Of a stretch of 6,138 nt of DNA, positions 1-5,683 are shown in pieces. Origin of the DNA: Syntrophaceae bacterium UBA6112 (lineage in GTDB: Bacteria; Desulfobacterota; Syntrophia; Syntrophales; UBA5619); assembly GCA_002423465.1 (NCBI GenBank), contig DIWG01000016.1, forward strand, positions 3,077-9,214. The letters run 5' to 3'. Under the pieces are notes generated by a model. The model saw nothing but the letters and a program-made list of their open reading frames with translations, did not search any database and was not told the DNA's origin. Position 1 is the stretch's first letter. Each line of letters starts with the position of its first letter. The position numbers and the translations under genes were made by a program.

Positions 1-281
1 CCGAGGAGAAAAAGGCTTCCGTTCGAAGGGGAGAGGAACGTCATCGGGTTGGCCGAAATGCCGAGCGCCGTGGGGTCGATCAGGATCGAAAGGAGATAGA
101 AAACAGCGTTGACAATGAGGATCGCCATCACCGGATCGAGGCGGTGCAGGGTAGTCATGCCTATGAATGTTTTTTTCCAGAGGGCGCCTGGGCGGGTCAT
201 GCCGCAATAGGGACAGATCGGTTCATCGTTGCTGATCAGCTTTCGGCAGTTTGGACAGAGCATCGATTTCTTTTCGATCAT
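1..281 (-). CDS. Rhomboid-family intramembrane serine protease with N-terminal zinc ribbon (partial, C-terminus outside window)
   Basis: Only the first 93 or so residues are visible; the gene runs off the left edge. I translated it from the ATG at 279-281. Residues 9-27 form a zinc ribbon with two CxxC pairs (C9-P-N-C12 and C23-P-Y-C26-G). A basic stretch with a Trp follows (residues 30-37), then a first hydrophobic helix at about 51-68 that begins LDPVMAILIVN. The segment NPMTFLSPSNGSLFLLG resembles the stretch before the catalytic core in rhomboids of anaerobic Deltaproteobacteria that carry this zinc head. The Ser/His catalytic dyad would lie beyond the edge, so catalytic competence cannot be judged. 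Family members cleave transmembrane segments inside the membrane. The start lies 13 nt after the stop of the TraB-type gene, with only a weak purine stretch (ACGGGA) as ribosome site, which suggests translational coupling. A different zinc-ribbon membrane protein remains possible. Confidence 0.72.
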   Translation of the reverse strand, partial: MIEKKSMLCPNCRKLISNDEPICPYCGMTRPGALWKKTFIGMTTLHRLDPVMAILIVNAVFYLLSILIDPTALGISANPMTFLSPSNGSLFLL

Positions 282-294
282 GGCGCAATCCCGT

Positions 295-1452
295 TTAAAT
301 GAACCTCAGGATCACCGGAATGGCGACGAAGGTCCCGATGGAGGTGGTCAGGTTGACGACGGCGACCAGCAGGAGCAGGCGAGTGATCTTGTTCCGGAAA
401 AATCCCCGGATGGAGACCATGTCGTCCTGGAGGGCGAGAAAATCCCTCACCTGGGGTTTGCGGAGCGTCGCTTCCGTGAGACCCGCGATCCAGCCCGCGG
501 CGATCAGGGGGTGGAGGGTCGTGATGGGGGCGGCGACGGCTGAGGCCACGATGGTGAGTGGATGGGCCAGGAGGAGCAGCGCCCCGAGGCCCGCGAAGGA
601 GGCGGTTATTGCCGCCCACCAGGAGATCATTTTCAGGCTGGCTTGGGAACCGGAATAGAAAAAGCCGGCGACGAAAAGGCCGACGATGGCCAGCGAAAAG
701 AACCAACCGGCGAATCTTCCCCAAAGGCCCTTCTCGGGGATTCGGGTCAGAGGCTCAATGTCGATATCGTCTCCGATATGTTTCAGGATGCCCGGCACAT
801 GACCCGCGCCGACGACCGCCACGATCTTGGTGCCCGGCGCATGGCCGATGGTGTGGGCGAGGTAGAGGTCCCGCTCGTCGATCAGGGTGGCTTTCAGCCC
901 GGGGAGCTTTTCGCCGACGGTCTGGAGCGCCAATTCGAGAACGTCGTGCCGTTTGAGCTTTTCGATCTCCTCCTCGGTGATCTCATCGGTGGCGAAGAGC
1001 GAGAGGAGGACTTCGGGGAGGAACTTCACCTTGCTCCAGAAACCCATTGTTCGCCAAGTCCGCAGCAGCGTCACGCGGATTTCCCGGTCCGCGAGCACGA
1101 TCTCCGCGCCGACGACCTCAGCCCGTTCGATGGCCCGGAGCATCTCCGCGCCCGGTGTGATGTTGAATTTCTGGGCGATTTTCCGCTGTAGGGAGGCCAT
1201 GATGAGTTGGGAGAGGAGAATGCTCGTTCGTTTTTCGCGGATCACCTTGACGATGTCCGTCTCCTGCCATTTGTCCTTCTGGCGGATCGCCTCGTAGCGG
1301 GGCCGGCAGAGTTCAACGCAGACCGTATCCGGTTTTTCTTCTTCGATGACCCGCTCCACCAGGTCGGCGCTTTCGCGCGAGACGTGGGCCGTGCCGATCA
1401 GGATGATCTCCCGGCCCTCCCGGGTGATGCGGTGAATGTTTTCGTGTTCCAA
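295..1452 (-). CDS. TraB/PrgY (GumN-related) family membrane protein
   Basis: This is a 385-residue protein if it starts at the TTG at 1450-1452. The family signatures are present: GTAHVS at residues 20-25, VELCRPRY at 46-53, ADREIRVTLLR at 121-131 and GAGHVPGI at 215-222. The C-terminal third is membrane-embedded, with hydrophobic helices at about 249-267, 278-296, 299-324 and 358-383. It also has the family's AAP-TTLHP and EATLRKPQVRDF segments around residues 307-338. The family includes PrgY/TraB, which limits sex-pheromone activity in Enterococcus, and is distantly related to Tiki/GumN-type metal-dependent proteases; the conserved His and Glu residues fit that fold. The substrate here is unknown. 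The start was chosen because the family normally begins just before the IHRIT-REGREIILIGTAHVS stretch and AAGGA sits 5 nt before the TTG. An in-frame start at 1638 would add 62 residues unlike the family and overlap the divergent gene. It is probably co-transcribed with the downstream rhomboid. Confidence 0.9.
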   Translation of the reverse strand: MEHENIHRITREGREIILIGTAHVSRESADLVERVIEEEKPDTVCVELCRPRYEAIRQKDKWQETDIVKVIREKRTSILLSQLIMASLQRKIAQKFNITPGAEMLRAIERAEVVGAEIVLADREIRVTLLRTWRTMGFWSKVKFLPEVLLSLFATDEITEEEIEKLKRHDVLELALQTVGEKLPGLKATLIDERDLYLAHTIGHAPGTKIVAVVGAGHVPGILKHIGDDIDIEPLTRIPEKGLWGRFAGWFFSLAIVGLFVAGFFYSGSQASLKMISWWAAITASFAGLGALLLLAHPLTIVASAVAAPITTLHPLIAAGWIAGLTEATLRKPQVRDFLALQDDMVSIRGFFRNKITRLLLLVAVVNLTTSIGTFVAIPVILRFI

Positions 1453-1463
1453 GGATTTCCTTT
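1453..1463 (-). promoter_or_regulatory. Ribosome binding site supporting a TTG start of the TraB-type gene
   Basis: Read on the minus strand, AAAGGA is followed by AATCC and then the TTG at 1452-1450. AAGGA is a good Shine-Dalgarno core with a 5-nt spacer. No in-frame ATG or GTG lies near the point where family homology begins, so this site decides the start. Confidence 0.6.
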
Positions 1464-1555
1464 CATTCCAGCTTTTCGGGGAGGTCCTTAGCAGCATTTG
1501 CCGTGGTTGTAAAGGGAAATGGTTTACGGATATCCCGGAAGATGCTAAGAAGATT

Positions 1556-1590
1556 AAAAAAACGATACAGGGGCGTGAGCCCCTTTTCGT
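1556..1590 (-). terminator. Intrinsic-terminator-like hairpin with T-tract, minus strand
   Basis: The core is a perfect 6-bp GC-rich stem, AGGGGC at 1569-1574 and GCCCCT at 1579-1584, closed by a 4-nt loop (GTGA on plus, TCAC on minus). An outer 4-bp helix, ACGA at 1562-1565 with TCGT at 1587-1590, extends it across a small internal loop. On the minus strand the outer helix runs directly into a T-run at 1562-1556, the layout of a Rho-independent terminator. It lies about 105 nt before the TraB-type start. It could therefore stop antisense read-through from the right, or act as a leader attenuator if that promoter lies further upstream. On the plus strand the same hairpin would sit in the methyltransferase leader, where only four T follow it. 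Confidence 0.45.
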
Positions 1591-1628
1591 ATGACGATCC
1601 GTCGACTGAAGGCGGGAAGGGATATAAA

Positions 1629-2987
1629 ATGGGGTCATCTTTCAAGGTCGGTGATCGGATCAGAATCCTGATTCGGGATGTCGCCTTTGGCGGCGACGGC
1701 GTCGGGCGGGTTTCCGATCTTGTCCTCTTTGTTCCTTTTACGGTCGGCGGGGACGAGGTGGAAGTCGAGATCATCGAGGTCAGGAAGCGGTTTGCCCGGG
1801 GGAGGCTGGTCCGGATCGTTGTCCCGTCGCGCCACCGCGTCGATCCTGTCTGTCCTGATTATATGCGCTGCGGCGGATGCCGAATGCAGCATATCGCTTA
1901 CGACCATCAATTGGAGCTGAAAATAAGGCAAATTGAAGAGACCTTCAAACGGATTGCCGGCATTCCCTTTCCTCCGGTTTTGCCGATGATCCCCTCCCCG
2001 CGGTCCTTCGGCTGGCGGGGAAAGGCGGAGTTCCATCTTGCCGGCGGCCGCGGTGGACCATGCCGGATGGGCCTGATGGCCCTGGCGAGCCATGAACTCG
2101 TTGAGGTCGAACGTTGCGGGATCATCGACGAATCGATCAACGGGAAATACCAGGGTTTCCGAGATGCGCTCCGTTCAGGCGCGCTGATGGTTCCGGGCGA
2201 TCGTCAGATCATCTGGTCCGATGAGCCGGGGGAACCCCCGACTGAGATTTTTACCGGGTCGGGAAGGCCGCCGGATGTCATGCGCATCGTCCGTGGCCGG
2301 CGTCTGACGGTTCCCGGAAGGGGTTTTTTTCAGGCCAACGTCGCCCTGGTCGGAGAACTTGTCGAACAGGTGGTCGGGATGTGCGACCTCACGGGCCGGG
2401 AGACGGTGATCGATGCTTACAGCGGTGCGGGTCTCTTTTCTCTGTTCCTCGGATCCCGTGCCGGTTCTCTTTTCGGAATCGAAGGGGACTGGGAGGCCGT
2501 CCGCTGCGCCGCGATCAATCTGAGCCGGGAGGGACTGCCCCGGGCGGAGTTTCTGCACGGCGATGTGGCCGATATTCTCAGGAGAGAATTCGTAATGCGC
2601 CGAGCCCGGGCGGAGGTCATTGTTCTGGATCCGCCCCGCGATGGTTGCGGCGACGGGGTGCTCGACGGGGTGGCCGCTCTGCATCCGCAGAGAATTGTCT
2701 ATATCTCCTGCAATCCCCCGACGCAGGCCCGGGATGTCCGGCGTCTGGCTGACCGCGGCTACGGTCTCGATATCCTCCAACCGCTCGACATGTTTCCGCA
2801 GACCGGTCACATCGAGGTTGTCTCCCTGTTGACCGGGAGCGCAACCGACAAGCCCCGCCTTGCAGTCGGGGGCCGGGGCCGCAATAAAAAACAGACGACT
2901 TCCTTGCCGGCGGGGAACTTCACAAAGACGACATCCGCCGGCGCGGTCTTTCCCATTTCCCACCCGGACGGCCCCAAAGGTTCATGA
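1629..2987 (+). CDS. rlmD: 23S rRNA (uracil-C5)-methyltransferase, RlmD/RumA type, with TRAM domain and [4Fe-4S] site
   Basis: This 452-residue enzyme should transfer a methyl group from S-adenosylmethionine to C5 of a uridine in 23S rRNA (U1939 in E. coli numbering for RlmD). An N-terminal TRAM domain spans about residues 5-66 and has the typical AFGGDGVGR motif. Iron-sulfur cysteines are C75, C81 and C84 (CPDYMRCGGC), with C163 as the fourth. The methyltransferase domain shows FFQAN (233-237), the SAM loop DAYSGAGLF (262-270) and LDPPRDGC (333-340). It also has the nucleophile motif SCNPP with C361, and E396 in GHIEV as general base. All key residues are present. The start is the ATG at 1629, preceded by GGAAGGGAT; a longer in-frame start at 1503 would add 42 residues lacking family features. 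Homologues normally end near residue 402. The last 50 or so residues are an unmatched Gly/Lys/Thr/Pro-rich tail that runs into the convergent cyclase gene. RlmC or the dual-specificity RlmCD type is the alternative. Confidence 0.92.
   Translation: MGSSFKVGDRIRILIRDVAFGGDGVGRVSDLVLFVPFTVGGDEVEVEIIEVRKRFARGRLVRIVVPSRHRVDPVCPDYMRCGGCRMQHIAYDHQLELKIRQIEETFKRIAGIPFPPVLPMIPSPRSFGWRGKAEFHLAGGRGGPCRMGLMALASHELVEVERCGIIDESINGKYQGFRDALRSGALMVPGDRQIIWSDEPGEPPTEIFTGSGRPPDVMRIVRGRRLTVPGRGFFQANVALVGELVEQVVGMCDLTGRETVIDAYSGAGLFSLFLGSRAGSLFGIEGDWEAVRCAAINLSREGLPRAEFLHGDVADILRREFVMRRARAEVIVLDPPRDGCGDGVLDGVAALHPQRIVYISCNPPTQARDVRRLADRGYGLDILQPLDMFPQTGHIEVVSLLTGSATDKPRLAVGGRGRNKKQTTSLPAGNFTKTTSAGAVFPISHPDGPKGS
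2906..2942. repeat. 8-bp inverted repeat inside the methyltransferase tail, possible weak cyclase terminator
   Basis: GCCGGCGG at 2906-2913 is exactly complementary to CCGCCGGC at 2935-2942, leaving a 21-nt loop. On the minus strand a T6 run (2891-2886) follows the stem after 14 nt, about 90 nt past the cyclase stop. The long loop and the spacer make it a poor intrinsic terminator. It is still the only stem with a downstream T-run near the cyclase 3' end. Confidence 0.35.
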
Positions 2988-2990
2988 ACC
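2979..2990. repeat. 12-bp perfect palindrome carrying the stop codons of both convergent genes
   Basis: GGTTCATGAACC is its own reverse complement. Its centre supplies TGA to the plus-strand methyltransferase (2985-2987) and TGA to the minus-strand cyclase (2984-2982). Both proteins therefore end in Gly-Ser, and the two coding regions overlap by 6 nt. Confidence 0.9.
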
Positions 2991-5588
2991 GTTGCGCACG
3001 CGAGGAGTTCGTCCCATAAGCTCGTAGATTCGAAGTTCGCCAAGGGCGCTTCCCGTATCGCACTTGCCGATCTCCCGAACGTCCAGGATCGACTCCACGA
3101 CGGCCTGCAGGGTCTTTTCACTGATCAGAATACTGTTCGGCAGGGATTTTGTGAGCTCCTGCAAACGGAAGACGGTGTTGACCGAATCGCCGATTACCGT
3201 GTAATCCATTTTTTTCTCGAAGCCGATGTTGCCGACGACGGCCTTTCCCGTATGGATGCTGATGCCCATGGCAAGCGGGGCATCGAGCTCTTCGGTGAAA
3301 TATTCATTGACGGCGGCGAGGCTCCCCTTCATCTCCAGGGCGGCGGCAATGGCGTTGTCCGTATCGGTATTGCCGGAGATGGGAGCGCCGAAGAGAGCGA
3401 GGAAACCGTCGCCCAGGTACTTGTCAACGATCCCCCCGTGATTGAAAACGACCTCCCCCATCGCCTTGAAAAAGTGGTTCAGCATCGCGACGGTCCGCTG
3501 GGGGCCGATCCTGCTCGAGAGGGTGGAAAAGCCGCGGATGTCGATGTTCAAAAGCGTCAGGATCTTCAACTCCCCAATCAACGGCTTCTCTTCTCCGGCG
3601 TTGTGGATGATCTTGTCCACGATCTCCCGGGGAACAAATTTCTGGAACATCGTCCGGATACTCCGTTCATTTTCGGCCATGGAGAGGGTTTCTTGGTAGA
3701 GCTGCGAGTTCTCCAGCGCGATGCTGACCGAGGTCGCGATGGATTGGAGGAGATGGAGATCATCGTCGTTGAAATCGCCGCTGATCTTGTTGAGAATCTC
3801 GATGACCCCGAGGACCTTTCCGCGGGAGATGAGGGGTACGCAAAGGGCGGAACGGGTTTGGAAGCCGGTCTTCCGGTCGAAATCGGGGCTGAAATGCCGA
3901 GAACCCTGCGCATCCCGGACGATGATCGGTTCGCCGCGGGCGGTGGAATAGCCCGCGATTCCCTGACCGAGACGGACACGGAAGGCGTTGAGCAGGGTCG
4001 TGTCGATTGCCGGATTGACGTTGAAGGCGACCTTGAAGGCCAGCTCATCCCCTTCCAGCAGGAGAAGCGAGCCCGCCTCGACATTCACGATGGTCCGGAT
4101 CATGTCCATCGTGTGTTTGAGAACCTCTTGCCGATCAAATGTCGAGGCGGCGAGGATGCTGCCGATCTGTTTGATCGAATCCATTTCCAGATCCCGCTTG
4201 GTGACCGATGAAGAGAGGCGGTTCTTTTCGATGGCAAGAGCAAGGACAACAGCAATCTCTTCCGTCTGTTCTGCGCACCCATTCAGGGCTCCGGCCAGGA
4301 AAGCGCCGATGACCAGAATCCCGTTGACCACCCCCTCAATCTTTATGGGTACGAGAATGGCATCATGGATCCCCGGTTTGACGAGCAGTTCCTGCTCGAG
4401 CGGATGCTTCAACACGGACGGCTGGTCCATGATCAAGATATTGCCCTGTCGTACGACACCTTCCAGGCAGGATCCTGTAAAATCGTACCCTCTGTTGAAA
4501 TCGAGACCGATCGGGACGGGGGAAAGGATGTCCAGAACGCCGACCTGATCCGGCACATCTTTCCGGATTTCCAGGATGACCGCGATATCCAGGGGAACTT
4601 CTTCCCGGAATTGGTTCAGGACGGCGTGGAGAAGCTCGCTGTTTCGCAGACTGGAGCCCAGGGTTTTGCAGGTCCCGGTGAGAATCGCAAGTTGTTGACG
4701 GTTCTTCCGGTCCCGCTTCATCAGACTCAGATTGTCGTACGTAAAGGCGGCATTGGAGAGAAGCGGCGTCAGGACATCCGCGTCCTCCGTGGTGAATGGA
4801 ATATCCGATTCCCGACGGGAAAGCGTAAGAGCCCCGAAGACCTCCTGGATTCCTTTTAGCGGCATGCAGATGAAGGATTTGGTTGCGTAATGGGGGCGGT
4901 TCCCCCGTCCGAAGCGATTGTCCTTTTCGATGTCGCCGATGAGGAGAGGCGATTTGTTAATCACGGCGAACTTGGCGATGCTCGTTGCAAAATCGACCCG
5001 GTCTCCGATCTTGACGAGGTCTCCCAGTCCGTAGGTGGCTTTGATCACGAAGGTTTCCCGTTTTTTCCCCTCCAGGATCAGGACGGAGCCGATATCGGCG
5101 TTGGTCAGCTTCAACGCCCTCTCCAAAGTAACCGCGAACAGGTCTTCGCTGTCGAAGGTGACGTAGCAGAGGTCGGAGAGTTCCTTCAGGGTGGATAGCT
5201 GGGAGGTCCGTTTTTCAAGATTGCTGACATTGCTCCGGAGTTCATGCTCTACGGTCTGAAAAGACTGGACGATCCCCTGCAGTTCGTTGGCGGTTGCCGG
5301 CCGTTCGAAGCCTTCGATATTCTGCGTCAGGGTTTCCGAAATCGTTTTTGAAGTACGGTGAATGCCGTCGAAAACCTTTCGGATCATGATGTATCCGGCG
5401 AGCGAGGAAGCGAGAAGCGCGAGGATGAATACCGGAATGAGATGGTCTTCAAGGATTTCGTATTTCAGGCCGAAGTAGAGAAGCCCGAGCAGCGGCACAA
5501 AGAAGAAAAGGGCGAAGATGATGGAAAGACGGTAGTAAAGACCCTTGCTTTCCATGGAGAGGTCAAACATCTGTTTTTTTAAATTCAC
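2982..5588 (-). CDS. Membrane-anchored class III adenylate cyclase with three GAF domains
   Basis: This is an 868-residue signalling enzyme. Two hydrophobic helices (about 21-40 and 50-69), joined by a loop of about 9 residues, anchor it in the inner membrane. A helical HAMP-like or coiled-coil stretch follows (about 70-135). Three GAF domains come next (about 146-285, 316-455 and 486-628), then a signalling helix with MFQKFVPREIVDKI (647-660) and a class III cyclase domain (about 672-860). Metal-binding aspartates are D683 (NIDIRGFS) and D727 (DKYLGDGF). K723 and T797 (DYTVIGDSVN) occupy the purine-specifying positions in the Lys/Thr combination of bacterial adenylate cyclases such as cyanobacterial CyaC, which favours ATP over GTP. 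N804 and R808 match the transition-state residues, so activity is expected. The start is the GTG at 5586-5588, preceded by GGTGATC; ATG codons at residues 7 and 12 lack such a site. The oxidoreductase gene lies 77 nt upstream on the same strand. GAF ligands are unknown. Confidence 0.9.
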   Translation of the reverse strand: MNLKKQMFDLSMESKGLYYRLSIIFALFFFVPLLGLLYFGLKYEILEDHLIPVFILALLASSLAGYIMIRKVFDGIHRTSKTISETLTQNIEGFERPATANELQGIVQSFQTVEHELRSNVSNLEKRTSQLSTLKELSDLCYVTFDSEDLFAVTLERALKLTNADIGSVLILEGKKRETFVIKATYGLGDLVKIGDRVDFATSIAKFAVINKSPLLIGDIEKDNRFGRGNRPHYATKSFICMPLKGIQEVFGALTLSRRESDIPFTTEDADVLTPLLSNAAFTYDNLSLMKRDRKNRQQLAILTGTCKTLGSSLRNSELLHAVLNQFREEVPLDIAVILEIRKDVPDQVGVLDILSPVPIGLDFNRGYDFTGSCLEGVVRQGNILIMDQPSVLKHPLEQELLVKPGIHDAILVPIKIEGVVNGILVIGAFLAGALNGCAEQTEEIAVVLALAIEKNRLSSSVTKRDLEMDSIKQIGSILAASTFDRQEVLKHTMDMIRTIVNVEAGSLLLLEGDELAFKVAFNVNPAIDTTLLNAFRVRLGQGIAGYSTARGEPIIVRDAQGSRHFSPDFDRKTGFQTRSALCVPLISRGKVLGVIEILNKISGDFNDDDLHLLQSIATSVSIALENSQLYQETLSMAENERSIRTMFQKFVPREIVDKIIHNAGEEKPLIGELKILTLLNIDIRGFSTLSSRIGPQRTVAMLNHFFKAMGEVVFNHGGIVDKYLGDGFLALFGAPISGNTDTDNAIAAALEMKGSLAAVNEYFTEELDAPLAMGISIHTGKAVVGNIGFEKKMDYTVIGDSVNTVFRLQELTKSLPNSILISEKTLQAVVESILDVREIGKCDTGSALGELRIYELMGRTPRVRNGS

Positions 5589-5592
5589 GGCC

Positions 5593-5599
5593 GATCACC
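5593..5599 (-). promoter_or_regulatory. Ribosome binding site supporting the GTG start of the cyclase
   Basis: On the minus strand GGTGATC, a 7-nt match to the anti-Shine-Dalgarno complement GGAGGTGATC, lies 4 nt before the GTG at 5588-5586. The later in-frame ATG codons at residues 7 and 12 have no comparable purine-rich site, so this element decides the start. Confidence 0.6.
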
Positions 5600-5657
5600 C
5601 GCAATACCTTTTATGAAAATGCACCCGGGGTTGATATTCGCAGCCTTCCCTGTTTTG

Positions 5658-5683
5658 CCCTTCCCTCAGGGTTGTGGGAAGGG
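5658..5683. repeat. 8-bp inverted repeat spanning the stop codon of the oxidoreductase gene
   Basis: CCCTTCCC at 5658-5665 pairs perfectly with GGGAAGGG at 5676-5683 around a 10-nt loop that holds the TGA stop (5668-5666). No T-run follows on either strand, so it is not a canonical intrinsic terminator. It could be a 3'-end stabilising hairpin that permits read-through into the cyclase gene. A second copy of CCTTCCCT (5644-5651, the first being 5659-5666) offers an alternative pairing arm. Confidence 0.5.

Larger units (their letters stand above)
1453..1628. other. Divergent intergenic region between the TraB-type gene and the rRNA methyltransferase
   Basis: These 176 nt must hold the signals for both divergent genes, and they are more A+T-rich than the flanking genes. 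On the minus strand TTTACA (1513-1508) and TAAGGA (1490-1485) lie 17 nt apart, a weak sigma-70-like pair for the TraB-type gene; the -35 is good and the -10 is poor. No convincing plus-strand promoter was found. A 7-bp inverted repeat, CTTAGCA at 1487-1493 and TGCTAAG at 1543-1549, brackets part of the region and could be an operator, but it may be chance. A strong hairpin at 1562-1590 is listed separately. Confidence 0.4.

Noticed and set aside
562..1191. 209-residue open frame on the plus strand opposite the TraB-type gene
   Set aside because: Its composition is typical of antisense shadow frames and it has no family features; the minus-strand frame carries clear TraB motifs.
1485..1513. 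Minus-strand promoter TTTACA-17-TAAGGA for the TraB-type gene
   Set aside because: The -10 matches the consensus at only two of six positions; I mention it in the intergenic entry but do not list it as a promoter.
1503..1628. N-terminal extension of the methyltransferase from a GTG at 1503
   Set aside because: The 42 extra residues precede the TRAM domain without family similarity, span the hairpin at 1562-1590, and the ATG at 1629 has a good ribosome site.
2175..2963. 262-residue open frame on the minus strand, antisense to the methyltransferase
   Set aside because: It is opposite the conserved catalytic domain and shows no recognisable domain.
3252..4211. 319-residue open frame on the plus strand, antisense to the cyclase
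   Set aside because: Its protein is rich in Asp/Glu/Gly/Arg with no family motif, and it lies wholly opposite the GAF3 and cyclase coding region, whose motifs are unmistakable. It is a shadow of GC-rich codon structure.
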